From assembly GCA_029238785.1 (NCBI GenBank), contig JAQWFN010000004.1, positions 1-64,000 of the forward strand: DNA of 64,000 bases, read 5' to 3'. This stretch comes from Flavobacteriales bacterium. GTDB taxonomy: Bacteria; Bacteroidota; Bacteroidia; Flavobacteriales_D; Sanyastnellaceae. The notes beneath the pieces are model-generated. The model saw nothing but the letters and a program-made list of their open reading frames with translations, made no database searches and was not told where the DNA came from. Of this stretch, positions 1-8,747 are shown piece by piece. A program made the translations under genes and the position numbers. The first letter of the stretch is position 1, and every line of letters starts with the position of its first letter.

Positions 1-698
1 TTCCAATTCTGAAACCAATAAAAAGCATCAACAACACTCAAGGCAGCCGTTTCTGTTCTTAAACGCCGGTCTCCTAAGCTGATCGACCTCCACCCTCTTT
101 CCTCTGCATTTTGTACTTCTTCAATGGAAAAATCGCCTTCAGGTCCGATTAATATCAAGGTATCTTCCCCAAACTTTAAACCGTCCTTCAATGCTAGTCG
201 CTCTTGATCGTAGCAATGTGCAATTAATCGAACAGAAGCAGATCGCTCCACCACTTCCTCAAAACTGCTCATTTCTTCAAGCACAGGTAGGTGATACCGT
301 AAGCTTTGCTTCATCGCAGAAACCATAATGCGCTCCCAACGGTCTATCCTGCTTTTCTTGCGCTCGCTGTGCTGACTCTCGATTGGAATTATTTTATTGA
401 CTCCTAACTCCACTGCCTTCTCTAAAAACCACTCCACACGTTCGGTATTTTTTGTTGGGGCGAAGGCAATGCTTAGACTTGGAGAAGGAGCTACTTGCTC
501 TTCAAAAAGTTCCACTTCTAAAACGGTGCACTTAGGGTTGGCATCACTAATGGTTCCTTTAAAAGCCTGACCGTTTCCATTCGTAGTGAAAATAACATCG
601 CCCTGTTTTTTCCGAAGCACACGTATGGCGTGTTTCGATTCTTCCTCAGACAACTCGTGGCGTCCTGCTTGTATGTTGGGGTGGTAAAATAAATTCAT
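1..698 (-). CDS. rsmE: 16S rRNA (uracil-1498-N3)-methyltransferase RsmE, 3' end cut by window edge
   Basis: Translating the minus strand from the ATG at 698 gives an open frame of 232 codons that runs off the window without a stop. RsmE is a SPOUT-fold enzyme that methylates N3 of U1498 in 16S rRNA in the assembled 30S subunit. Visible family marks are an N-terminal PUA-like part (NLFYHPN..GRHELSEEESKHAIRVLR), the central EKAVELGVNKIIPI segment, and the C-terminal knotted SAM-binding region LILIGPEGDFS followed by SLGDRRLRTETAALSV. The family is usually about 235-245 aa, so only a few residues are missing. The ATG directly follows the T-tract of the pckA terminator, leaving no separate leader; expression probably depends on read-through or a leaderless start. 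Confidence 0.93.
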   Translation of the reverse strand, partial: MNLFYHPNIQAGRHELSEEESKHAIRVLRKKQGDVIFTTNGNGQAFKGTISDANPKCTVLEVELFEEQVAPSPSLSIAFAPTKNTERVEWFLEKAVELGVNKIIPIESQHSERKKSRIDRWERIMVSAMKQSLRYHLPVLEEMSSFEEVVERSASVRLIAHCYDQERLALKDGLKFGEDTLILIGPEGDFSIEEVQNAEERGWRSISLGDRRLRTETAALSVVDAFYWFQNW

Positions 699-702
699 AA
701 AA

Positions 703-728
703 AAAGCCGGATGTTTCTATCCGGCTTT
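703..728 (-). terminator. Rho-independent terminator of pckA
   Basis: A perfect 10-bp stem (AAAGCCGGAT / ATCCGGCTTT, 6-nt loop) is followed on the minus strand by seven T. The T-tract runs straight into the ATG of rsmE. Confidence 0.9.
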
Positions 729-748
729 AAATTTAGTATTTCTTGAAC

Positions 749-2377
749 TTATGCACTCACTGATGATGTAGGAGCCGCATTAATTATTTCTTCATTAGCA
801 AAGGCTTCGTATTTCTTGAAGTTAGCATTAAACTTTTGTGCTAATTCATTCGCCTTAGTATCGTAGGCCGATGTGTCTTTCCAGGTATTTCTTGGGTGAA
901 GGAGATCAGAAGGAACATTCGGACACTCATTTGGCATTGATAAACCAAACACCTCATGCTGGGTGTAAGTAACATTATCCAACTCACCATTCAAAGCCGC
1001 TGTGATCATTGCTCTGGTGTATGAAAGCTTCATTCTCTTTCCTTCACCATAAGCACCCCCGCTCCATCCGGTATTGATTAACCAAACGTTTACATCGTTT
1101 TCATCCATCTTCTCACCAAGCATTTCAGCATACTTTGTAGGGTGAAGCGGTAAAAATGGAGAACCAAAACATGCCGAAAATGCCGTCTGAGGTTCAGTAA
1201 TTCCCGCTTCTGTTCCAGCAACTTTCGCTGTATATCCAGAAATGAAGTGATACATGGCTTGCCCCTTACTCAACTTTGAAATTGGAGGCAAAACCCCAAA
1301 TGCATCACATGTAAGAAAGAAGATATTCTTTGGAACACCACCTTTTGATGGCTTCATGATGTTGTCGATATGGTCGATAGGATACGAAACACGAGTATTC
1401 TCTGTCTTGCTGCTATCTGCATAGTTCGGAGTGCAACCATCGTCTTCAAAACCAATATTCTCGAGAATAGCCCCGAACTTAATGGCATCCCAAATTTGTG
1501 GCTCTTTTTCCTGACTCAAATCAATGCACTTTGCGTAACAACCACCTTCAAAATTGAAAACAGCATCTTTACTCCAACCGTGCTCATCATCGCCAATCAA
1601 ACGTCGGTCAGGATCACTTGATAAGGTTGTTTTTCCTGTACCAGAAAGACCAAAGAAAACGGCTGTATCGCCATCTTTCCCAACATTCGCCGAACAGTGC
1701 ATCGATAAAACTCCATGCTCATGAGGAAGCACATAATTCAACACTGAAAAAATACCTTTCTTAATCTCACCAGTATAACCTGTGCCTCCAATGATGATCA
1801 TTTTTTTGCTAAAGTTGATAATCGCAAAATTAGACTTACGAGTTCCATCAACTTCTGGGTCAGCCATGAAATCCGGAGCGCATACAATATGCCAGTCTGG
1901 TTCAAAGCTTTGAATTTCTTCATCGCTCGGACGAAGAAACATGTTGCTAGCAAACATGTTCGACCATGGGAATTCTGTAACAACACGAATGTTCATGTTG
2001 TAAGTAGGATCAGCACAAGCCTTAGCATCCCGAACATAAAGATCCTTGTTCGTTAAATAAGCTCGCATGCGTTGATAAAGAGCGTCAAATTTTTCAGGTG
2101 TAAACTTGATGTTGACATCACCCCAAAACACAGTGTTCTCCGTGTTTTCATCGCAAACAACAAAGCGATATTTTGGTGATCGCCCCGTAAATTTTCCTGT
2201 GTCTACAGCAAGTGCCCCAGTGTTAGACAAGATCCCTTGTCCTTGAATAATGGTTTCTTCCACCAACTCGGCTGGTGTAAGGTTCCAATAAGCGGTTCCG
2301 ATGTGACCTAAGCCGATAGCATCCAAGGAAGCTGTCTCAGATCGTCTTCCGTATTGATTCATGAGAATAGTTTTCAT
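749..2377 (-). CDS. pckA: Phosphoenolpyruvate carboxykinase (ATP)
   Basis: 542 aa, the normal length for the ATP-dependent enzyme. It interconverts oxaloacetate plus ATP with PEP, CO2 and ADP in the cytosol, the entry step of gluconeogenesis. Visible motifs are TGRSPKY near residues 64-70 (substrate binding), the kinase-1a P-loop GLSGTGKTT at 243-251, and the metal-binding kinase-2 segment GDDEHGW at 262-268. A match to the Bacteroidota -7 element, TAATTTTG, lies about 20 nt upstream of the start, and a strong terminator follows the stop, so the gene is probably monocistronic. Confidence 0.97.
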   Translation of the reverse strand: MKTILMNQYGRRSETASLDAIGLGHIGTAYWNLTPAELVEETIIQGQGILSNTGALAVDTGKFTGRSPKYRFVVCDENTENTVFWGDVNIKFTPEKFDALYQRMRAYLTNKDLYVRDAKACADPTYNMNIRVVTEFPWSNMFASNMFLRPSDEEIQSFEPDWHIVCAPDFMADPEVDGTRKSNFAIINFSKKMIIIGGTGYTGEIKKGIFSVLNYVLPHEHGVLSMHCSANVGKDGDTAVFFGLSGTGKTTLSSDPDRRLIGDDEHGWSKDAVFNFEGGCYAKCIDLSQEKEPQIWDAIKFGAILENIGFEDDGCTPNYADSSKTENTRVSYPIDHIDNIMKPSKGGVPKNIFFLTCDAFGVLPPISKLSKGQAMYHFISGYTAKVAGTEAGITEPQTAFSACFGSPFLPLHPTKYAEMLGEKMDENDVNVWLINTGWSGGAYGEGKRMKLSYTRAMITAALNGELDNVTYTQHEVFGLSMPNECPNVPSDLLHPRNTWKDTSAYDTKANELAQKFNANFKKYEAFANEEIINAAPTSSVSA

Positions 2378-2395
2378 TTAACTATGATTCTAGTG

Positions 2396-2403
2396 CAAAA
2401 TTA
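2396..2403 (-). promoter_or_regulatory. Predicted -7 promoter element of pckA
   Basis: TAATTTTG on the minus strand fits the Bacteroidota -7 consensus TAnnTTTG, 19 nt before the pckA ATG. The -33 element is not clear (a TTTA about 15 nt further up). Confidence 0.5.
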
Positions 2404-2518
2404 AGCCTTTCTAAGCACTAAACACTATTCTCACAACTCAGATGAAGCCAAAATTGTTGGTTAAAATGGCTCCTTTTTTCAGCAAATGAATGCCAATTCA
2501 AGAAAATCAAACTAAGTG

Positions 2519-2950
2519 TTAAATAGACACTTTACTTCTAGCGATGTGAATAAAAATCCAAGCCCAAGCGAAAATTAACAAAGTACCTCCTATTGGAGTT
2601 ATTGGTCCCACAATAGACTTTATCAGCGGACTTTGAACAAACACAAGAACATAGATGCTTCCACTGAAGGCCAACATTCCCGCAACATGCATGCGGTACA
2701 CCCACGAACTCAAGCTTGATTCTAAAATAATTCTATCAATCAAAACCATCACTCCTAAAGCCAAGCCCATGTACATCTGATATTTCACTGCGGTTTCAAA
2801 ACTCAACAAAGAGGTCTCACTCAACACTGCTTTAAGAGCATGAGCGCCCATTGCACCAAAAACTACAGCGCTAAGTACGGCTCCTGTGCTCCATAATAAC
2901 ATCGCTTTTTCTTGTTTCTTCATCTCACAAGCTTTAGTATATTCGTTCAA
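2519..2950 (-). CDS. DUF423 family small membrane protein
   Basis: 143 aa as the longest frame; 134 aa if translation starts at the second ATG (2923), which gives the more usual MKKQEKAML N-terminus. Four hydrophobic segments are visible, as in the YgdD/DUF423 family. The family hallmarks GAMGAHALK, FETAVKYQMYMGLALG and the C-terminal GPITPIGGTLLIFAWAW are present. It is an inner-membrane protein whose biochemical role is unknown. It is divergent from the FAS1 lipoprotein gene, whose start at 2966 is only 15 nt from the upstream start, which also favours 2923. Confidence 0.85.
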   Translation of the reverse strand: MNEYTKACEMKKQEKAMLLWSTGAVLSAVVFGAMGAHALKAVLSETSLLSFETAVKYQMYMGLALGVMVLIDRIILESSLSSWVYRMHVAGMLAFSGSIYVLVFVQSPLIKSIVGPITPIGGTLLIFAWAWIFIHIARSKVSI

Positions 2951-2965
2951 ATTTACACCGAAACT

Positions 2966-3562
2966 ATGAGCATCTCACGAAGAAAACTTTTAACCCTCTG
3001 TTTAGCAGCATTCACTTTGTTTGCATGTCAAGAAACAGAAAGCACAAATCATCAAGAAACAAAAACTCCAACGAGCAAGTCCGTTGATAAATCAAAGGGC
3101 ACTCCGCAACCATCGAAAAATAGTTCAAGTCAATCAAATCAACCTAGCAAAGAAAAACTCATCAAAGACGCAAAATTATCTACCTACAGATTCATCATCT
3201 CTAGAGAAGAACTCAGCGGCTTTTCTCAACTTCTGAAAGCTTCAACTTTTGCCAAAACAATCCACAATACAGATTGTACCGTTTTCGCTCCTACCAATAA
3301 AGCAATCAAAGGCAAAATTGATTTCGAGCAACTAATAAAAACTGGGAATACTGCAGAAATAGATGCTATTGTTGGGAAATACATCGTTCTTCAAGCACTG
3401 AGCTTTAAAGATTTTGCTGAAATCAAAACTGCTGAAAGCATCAACGGTGCTTCATTGAAATTCAACAACGAAGGAGTTATCTCCGTAAACGGGGTTAAGA
3501 CAGATGGTGAAGTGGTGAGCACAAGCAAAGGCTACGTCTACTATCTAAATGGAACGCTTTAG
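2966..3562 (+). CDS. FAS1 (fasciclin)-domain lipoprotein
   Basis: 198 aa from the ATG at 2966, chosen because it begins a lipoprotein signal (MSISRRKLLTL) ending in the lipobox LFAC; the frame is open further upstream without a better start. After the Cys comes a low-complexity Ser/Thr/Lys/Gln linker to about residue 70, then one FAS1 domain: the H1-like CTVFAPTNKAI segment, YIVLQALSF, and the H2-like end INGASLKFNNEGVISVNGVKTDGEVVSTSKGYVYYLNGTL. FAS1 domains act in cell-surface adhesion. It is predicted to be anchored to the periplasmic or outer face of the envelope. The stop codon is TAG, which shows that TAG works as a normal terminator in this genome. Confidence 0.85.
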   Translation: MSISRRKLLTLCLAAFTLFACQETESTNHQETKTPTSKSVDKSKGTPQPSKNSSSQSNQPSKEKLIKDAKLSTYRFIISREELSGFSQLLKASTFAKTIHNTDCTVFAPTNKAIKGKIDFEQLIKTGNTAEIDAIVGKYIVLQALSFKDFAEIKTAESINGASLKFNNEGVISVNGVKTDGEVVSTSKGYVYYLNGTL

Positions 3563-3569
3563 TAAAACC

Positions 3570-4118
3570 TTACATTAATCGATCGCTTTCTTGCTTTAAG
3601 GCATGCAAAGCTTCTTTAATTAAGGTGTTTGACGTTCGTTCCTCGAGGTCAAAGATGATTCTAGACAAAGCCATAGCGTCTGCCTCTGGTCCGGCTTTCG
3701 TTGCAGCCACTTTAATCAAGTCATCTGTTTCCTTTTTGGCGATTTGGATTTTTGTCCAGGTGTTAGGACTAACGTAGAGTTGCAAACTTACGTTGTGTTC
3801 AAACTCCTCTCTGGCCAGGGTCAAAAGCTCAAACTGCAAAGTACTTGCTCGCTTATTTCCTGTTCCTGCGCGAAGAACAATAGACGAGGGCTTAATACGC
3901 TCCAGCATGATGGTTAAGCGTTCCAATGCCTTTAGCCGAAGAGGTAAACTCTCTTTCTTTAACATGATGCTCTGAAAGTGCTGCATCTCTTGTCGATGAT
4001 CCTTACGCATTCGGTCGAAAAATATCCAAGCCGTTGCGAAAACAAGAAAGGCAGGAATCACGGGCATCAGAAAGTCAAGAATAATCTCCATTTGTTGTAA
4101 TTTGGGGTGAATATACAT
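3570..4118 (-). CDS. Conserved Bacteroidota membrane-anchored protein (DUF7935-like), function unknown
   Basis: 182 aa as the longest frame, or 173 aa from the ATG at 4091 (MEIILDFLMPVIPAFLVFATAWIFF), which puts a single transmembrane helix at the very N-terminus and is the likelier start. The remaining part is cytosolic and mostly helical, including LPLRLKALERLTIMLERIKPSS and a Glu/Lys-rich stretch. No catalytic motif is visible. I recall similar short proteins in Flavobacteriia under a DUF label but cannot name a function. It is convergent with the FAS1 gene (7 nt gap) and its 5' end overlaps the divergent FG-GAP gene region. Confidence 0.7.
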   Translation of the reverse strand: MYIHPKLQQMEIILDFLMPVIPAFLVFATAWIFFDRMRKDHRQEMQHFQSIMLKKESLPLRLKALERLTIMLERIKPSSIVLRAGTGNKRASTLQFELLTLAREEFEHNVSLQLYVSPNTWTKIQIAKKETDDLIKVAATKAGPEADAMALSRIIFDLEERTSNTLIKEALHALKQESDRLM

Positions 4119-4145
4119 TCATTCCGTAGATCATTAAAAAAGCCC

Positions 4146-6449
4146 ATGCTTAAAAATTGTTTAAACACCTGCCTTTTGGCCTTTGTATTGCTCGCTACAG
4201 TTTCATTCACAAAAGCTCAGAACCTACTGATTCGCTCTTTTGATGTTCCTGTCTCTATTGAAGACATTCAAATAAACAACGCTTGGGTAGGTGGTTTAAA
4301 CTCGCCACAATTCTCCACTTTCAACGCTAATGACGACGGCTGGGAAGATCTTTTTGTGTTCGATAGAGATGGAAATAACCTCATGGTTTTTCTCAATACA
4401 GCAAATGCAGAAGGTGAAATGGAATACACCTACTCAAAAGAATATTCCGAAGCTTTCCCTCCCCTAAAAAATTGGGTGCTACTAAGAGATTATAACTGTG
4501 ACGGACGAAAAGACATCTTCACGAATTTCCAAAATAGCATCAGTGTTTACACCAATACCTCAACAGGATCAGACCTCTCCTTCGAACTAGCTGTACAACA
4601 AATCCAGTGTCAAGTCGACTTCGGTGGTGGTTTTAGCACCTTCCCTGTGGTATGCCTCTCCATCGATATGCCCTCCATTATGGATTTTGATGGCGATGGC
4701 GATATGGACATCATTACCTGGACCGAAACTGCCTCAACCATCTACTTCTTCGAAGGTCAGGGAGTAGATAACGGCGATTGTAATTCGCTCGATTATGAAA
4801 TGATTAACCGCTGCTATGGAATGGTGGCTGAAGGAAGTGAAGACAATACGCTCTTCATTGGTGATGCCTATGCTGAAGACACCAGTCCTTTTGATGGAAA
4901 CCCCGATAAATGCGGTTTTAACGTGGCCAATCCTAGAGTGCTTGAAGCCATGCAAAGAGATGGATTGCACGTTGGTGGCTCGCTTCTGAACATTGATTTT
5001 GATCAAGACGGATTAAAGGATTTGGTTGTGGGCGACATCAGTTTTAACGGACTCCTAGCCCTTCCTATGCTGAATGCTGTGGACATGCAAGACAGCGCAA
5101 CAGCCGTTCTAAGCGACTTCCCTGCAAACCTCGGCAGCGATACTCCTGTAGACCTTCAAAAATTTCCTGCAGGCTACTATGAAGATGTGAATAACGATGG
5201 AGTTAAAGACCTGATCGTTGCTCCCAATGCGTCCATCGAGGTGAATGACGATGAAGGTGTATGGCTTTATTTGAATGAAGGCGAAACGGATTTGCCCATT
5301 CTAAGCTTTCAAGGTACTAAGTGGCTGCAAGAAGAAATGATTGATCTTGGACGAGGTGCTCACCCGGTTTTAGTGGACATTGATGGAGACGGACTAAAAG
5401 ATCTTCTGGTGAGCAATGATGAATATTTCCAAGGACTTGGTCTTAAACCTTCACTTTTGGCTTATTTCAGAAATGTAGGCGATGCTTCAAATCCCGCCTA
5501 TGCGCTTATCGATCACAACTTCGAAACCATCGACCTCTATCAACTTGAAAATGTACACCCCGCTTTTGGCGACCTAGATGGAGATGGAGATGAAGACATG
5601 ATGCTGGGCGAAGAACAAGGCTTTATACACTATTTCGAAAACATTGCAGGGCCAGGTAATTTCATGGACCTTCAACTCGTAGAACCTGCGATTCAAGACG
5701 CTAATGGCACTACCATAGACATTGGTCAATATGCCACTCCGCAGCTTATTGATGTCAATCAAGACGGTAAACTCGACATGCTTGTTGGTGAGAAAAATGG
5801 CATTCTTAACCTCTTCATCAATACCGGTAGCGAAACGGAATTTGCTTTCACCCTATTTGAAAATGAATTCAATAATGCTTGGGGTAACGTACTTGCAAAT
5901 AACCTCCTTGGCATTAACGGCTATAGCATTCCTTTTCTCTTTTTAAATGATGAAGGGGAATTTGAATTACTCATGGCCAATGAGCTTGGCGAAAGTCAAT
6001 ATTATACCAACATCAGCGGAAACCTCGACGGAGAATTTACACTAGTTGAAGATGTCTTTTTCGGCATTCAACACAACAAGCGTGCTGCCGTTGTTTACGA
6101 AGACATCAATAACGACGGATACCGAGATCTTATCCAAGGGAACAACGCAGGTGGCCTGTACTTATATATGGGCGATTTTGATGATAGCGTGAATGAAGTT
6201 TTTGTGGATGAGAAAAGTGTAACAATTTTCCCTAACCCTAATCAAGGGAACTTTAATATCACTTTTGAAAAACCACTTAAAGGGCTGATTAGCGTCTATG
6301 ATGCTCAAGGAAGAAAGTGCTTAGAAAAATCAGTACTTTCACAAAGACAAATTGAAATCAACGAACAGTTGAAGCCCGGCATCTACTTTGTCACCTTCAG
6401 CTCATCAAGCTTGATTCAGCATATTGGGAAAGTACTCATTCAACCTTAA
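4146..6449 (+). CDS. FG-GAP/VCBS repeat secreted protein with T9SS sorting domain
   Basis: 767 aa from ATG 4146, chosen because it gives the signal peptide MLKNCLNTCLLAFVLLATVS ending at TKAQN; upstream in-frame ATGs give a poorer N-terminus. The body is a beta-propeller of Asp-rich Ca-binding loops: DFDGDGDMD, DFDQDGLKD, DVNNDGVKD, DIDGDGLKD, DLDGDGDED, DVNQDGKLD and DINNDGYRD, at least seven repeats as in FG-GAP/VCBS proteins. The last 75 residues (VTIFPNPNQGNFNITFEKPL..GRKCLEKSV..LKPGIYFVTF) form a type A T9SS sorting domain, so the protein should be exported across the outer membrane. Its ligand or substrate is unknown. Confidence 0.9.
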   Translation: MLKNCLNTCLLAFVLLATVSFTKAQNLLIRSFDVPVSIEDIQINNAWVGGLNSPQFSTFNANDDGWEDLFVFDRDGNNLMVFLNTANAEGEMEYTYSKEYSEAFPPLKNWVLLRDYNCDGRKDIFTNFQNSISVYTNTSTGSDLSFELAVQQIQCQVDFGGGFSTFPVVCLSIDMPSIMDFDGDGDMDIITWTETASTIYFFEGQGVDNGDCNSLDYEMINRCYGMVAEGSEDNTLFIGDAYAEDTSPFDGNPDKCGFNVANPRVLEAMQRDGLHVGGSLLNIDFDQDGLKDLVVGDISFNGLLALPMLNAVDMQDSATAVLSDFPANLGSDTPVDLQKFPAGYYEDVNNDGVKDLIVAPNASIEVNDDEGVWLYLNEGETDLPILSFQGTKWLQEEMIDLGRGAHPVLVDIDGDGLKDLLVSNDEYFQGLGLKPSLLAYFRNVGDASNPAYALIDHNFETIDLYQLENVHPAFGDLDGDGDEDMMLGEEQGFIHYFENIAGPGNFMDLQLVEPAIQDANGTTIDIGQYATPQLIDVNQDGKLDMLVGEKNGILNLFINTGSETEFAFTLFENEFNNAWGNVLANNLLGINGYSIPFLFLNDEGEFELLMANELGESQYYTNISGNLDGEFTLVEDVFFGIQHNKRAAVVYEDINNDGYRDLIQGNNAGGLYLYMGDFDDSVNEVFVDEKSVTIFPNPNQGNFNITFEKPLKGLISVYDAQGRKCLEKSVLSQRQIEINEQLKPGIYFVTFSSSSLIQHIGKVLIQP

Positions 6450-6493
6450 GCGCCATACTTCAAGTTGTGATCTTCTAATTCATAGGGTATTTT

Positions 6494-6511
6494 TTTGCTT
6501 CGCGAAGCAAA
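6494..6511. repeat. 18-bp palindrome TTTGCTTCGCGAAGCAAA, copy 1
   Basis: Perfect inverted repeat in the gap between the FG-GAP gene and mdh. The same 18 bp recurs at 52000-52017, and the 12-bp core GCTTCGCGAAGC recurs at 49309-49320. Confidence 0.7.
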
Positions 6512-6548
6512 TACAGAAGCAAATACATTCGCTACAAAGGCATAAAAA

Positions 6549-6576
6549 AAGCCCTAAACCGATTGGCTTAGGGCTT
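6549..6576. terminator. Bidirectional terminator between the convergent FG-GAP and mdh genes
   Basis: 9-bp stem AAGCCCTAA/TTAGGGCTT with a 10-nt loop. It is followed by TTTTCT on the plus side and seven T on the minus side, so it can serve both converging genes. Confidence 0.88.
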
Positions 6577-6599
6577 TTCTAATATTGGCGTTTAGAAGC

Positions 6600-7541
6600 T
6601 TAAGCCTCCATTACATTCATGTTGTCCAAAACGTCCATCACGTCGCGAACAGCTGTTGCAGATTCTGCCAACAATGCCTTTTCAGCATCGTTCAACTGTA
6701 GCTCGATGATTTCTTCAATACCACCTTTTCCTAATTTAACAGGAACTCCAAGGTAGATATCTTTCAACCCGTATTGGCCAGTTAACCAAGTACAAACTGG
6801 GAAGATGCGTTTTTGATCTTTAACAATGGCTTCAACCATTTGCGCTGCAGCTGCACCAGGTGCATACCAAGCTGAAGTACCCAAAAGGTTAACGATTTCA
6901 CCACCACCTTTTTTCGTACGCTCAACAATAGCATTCAATTTCTCTTCAGAAATCATTTCAGTTACAGGAATACCTCCAACAGTTGTATAACGTGGAAGTG
7001 GAACCATTGTATCTCCGTGTCCACCCATCAATACCGCTTGGATATCTTTAGGAGAAACATTCAATTCTTCAGCAAGGAAAGAACGATAACGAGCAGTATC
7101 AAGAACACCAGCCATTCCAAAAACTTTGCTAGAATCAACCTTCGCAGTCAAAAAAGCGCAGTAAGTCATCACGTCCAATGGATTTGAAACAACGATGATT
7201 TTAGCATTCGGTGAGTACTTAATAACGTTCTCTGTAACGCTTTTTACGATGTTCGCATTGGTAGCGATCAAGTCGTCACGGCTCATACCAGGCTTACGAG
7301 GAAGTCCTGAAGTAATCACTACAACTTCTGAATCTGCAGTTTTGGAATAATCATTGGTAGAACCCACAGTGCGGGTGTCATACAAATTGATGGGAGAGGT
7401 TTCCCAGATATCGAGTGCTTTACCTTCGGCATAGCCCTCTTTGATATCCAACAAAACAACTTCATTTACTACTTCGCGGGTGGCTAAAACATTAGCACAT
7501 GTTGCTCCAACATTACCGGCTCCTACGACGGTTACTTTCAT
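6600..7541 (-). CDS. mdh: Malate dehydrogenase (NAD, LDH-like type)
   Basis: 313 aa. Oxidises malate to oxaloacetate with NAD in the TCA cycle. The Rossmann loop GAGNVGA lies at residues 7-13, and Asp32 (VVLLDIKEG) marks NAD rather than NADP preference. PRKPGMSRDD (81-90) supplies the two substrate-binding Arg, VVSNPLDVMTY follows, and the catalytic His175 sits in GGHGDTMVP. It is convergent with the upstream FG-GAP gene and shares a terminator with it. A TAATTTTG promoter element sits 66 nt upstream of the start. Confidence 0.97.
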   Translation of the reverse strand: MKVTVVGAGNVGATCANVLATREVVNEVVLLDIKEGYAEGKALDIWETSPINLYDTRTVGSTNDYSKTADSEVVVITSGLPRKPGMSRDDLIATNANIVKSVTENVIKYSPNAKIIVVSNPLDVMTYCAFLTAKVDSSKVFGMAGVLDTARYRSFLAEELNVSPKDIQAVLMGGHGDTMVPLPRYTTVGGIPVTEMISEEKLNAIVERTKKGGGEIVNLLGTSAWYAPGAAAAQMVEAIVKDQKRIFPVCTWLTGQYGLKDIYLGVPVKLGKGGIEEIIELQLNDAEKALLAESATAVRDVMDVLDNMNVMEA

Positions 7542-7606
7542 GGAATATGGATTTTATAGAATAGATTTCAATCAAATCAACTAAAGGTCGTTCCCCTAGC
7601 TCGGCC

Positions 7607-7614
7607 CAAAATTA
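7607..7614 (-). promoter_or_regulatory. Predicted -7 promoter element of mdh
   Basis: TAATTTTG on the minus strand matches TAnnTTTG exactly, implying a leader of about 60 nt. The -33 element is unclear. Confidence 0.45.
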
Positions 7615-7688
7615 CAAAACAATTTTTGTTTAGAACTCAACGTTTGACCCTAAACCATTGAAATGAAAATGGTTAATTTTAAAGCCGT

Positions 7689-8747
7689 ATGAATAGTATT
7701 AAAACAGCACTTCTGCTTACTTTGTTTCTTTTGAGTCTAAGGATATTCGCTCAACCTCCCGTTCTTCCCGAAGGTACAGCGGGTACAGACTATAACCTTC
7801 TTGATCAAAACGGCGAAAAACACGGTCCTTGGGCAAGAACATACAGCGACGGTATCATCTATTATACTGGTCAGTTCGAACACGGAACTCCCACCGGTCT
7901 GTTCAATTTCTACTACGATACGGGAGAATTGATGTCGATCGTAGATCATATCGAAGGTGCAGCATACACTTTTGTAAAAAGCTACGAGAAAAATGGCGCC
8001 ATCATGAGCGAAGGACACTACAGAGCTCAAGAGGTAGATGGTGAAACAGAACGTCTCAAAGATGGTGCATGGAAATTCTACGCGAATGGCAATGTGATAT
8101 CAGAAGAAGAATTTCAATTGGGCGTTCAACATGGAACTGCCATCTCTTACTACGCTGATGGAAAAGTAGCCGAATCTGCTCGTTACGTTCAGGGACGAAA
8201 AGACGGACCTTGGAAGCAATACTTCGACAACGGAAAACCCAAAGTAGAAGGAACCTATTCCAATGGCGATTTTGAAGGCGACATCGTATATTATCATCCA
8301 AATGGTGTAAAACTCATTCAAGGAAATTACGTCAGAGGAATGAAAGATGGCACTTGGATTAAATTTACTTCTGCGGGAGAGATTGAATTAGTAACTTCAT
8401 ACAAATTAGGTAACAAAACTGCAGAGCGTAGAGAGAATGGTGAGTTTATGGACTACTACGACTCGGGCATTCCAATGGCCAACCACAACTATGCTGACGG
8501 CAAAAAAGATGGTCCGTTCACAGAGTGGTACGACCAAGGAGAGTGGATCAAAGTACCTTTAGACACACCACAGCCTGGAGGTGGAATTCAGTTCAAGCAA
8601 AAACTTGAAGGAACACAGATTTCTAGAGAAGGTGATTACATGGACGGAAAACTCGAAGGAGAAATTACTTATTACAACGAAGAAGGACGTATTATTAAAG
8701 TTGAAGTTTACGAGGCGGGAGAATTAATATCAAGCACGGAAAAATGA
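7689..8747 (+). CDS. MORN/YwqK-type repeat exported protein
   Basis: 352 aa with a signal peptide (MNSIKTALLLTLFLLSLRIFAQ). The whole mature protein consists of roughly 22-residue repeats of the pattern G-x-W-x-x-Y-x-x-G-x-x-x-x-x-x-x-Y-x-x-G (DGAWKFYANGNVISEEEF, DGPWKQYFDNGKPKVEGTY, GDIVYYHPNGVKLIQGNY, DGTWIKF). This is the MORN-like arrangement of the YwqK family seen in many Bacteroidota. It probably acts as an envelope scaffold; the partner is unknown. It ends in an ATGA overlap with the following lipoprotein gene, so the two are co-translated and probably work together. Confidence 0.85.
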   Translation: MNSIKTALLLTLFLLSLRIFAQPPVLPEGTAGTDYNLLDQNGEKHGPWARTYSDGIIYYTGQFEHGTPTGLFNFYYDTGELMSIVDHIEGAAYTFVKSYEKNGAIMSEGHYRAQEVDGETERLKDGAWKFYANGNVISEEEFQLGVQHGTAISYYADGKVAESARYVQGRKDGPWKQYFDNGKPKVEGTYSNGDFEGDIVYYHPNGVKLIQGNYVRGMKDGTWIKFTSAGEIELVTSYKLGNKTAERRENGEFMDYYDSGIPMANHNYADGKKDGPFTEWYDQGEWIKVPLDTPQPGGGIQFKQKLEGTQISREGDYMDGKLEGEITYYNEEGRIIKVEVYEAGELISSTEK

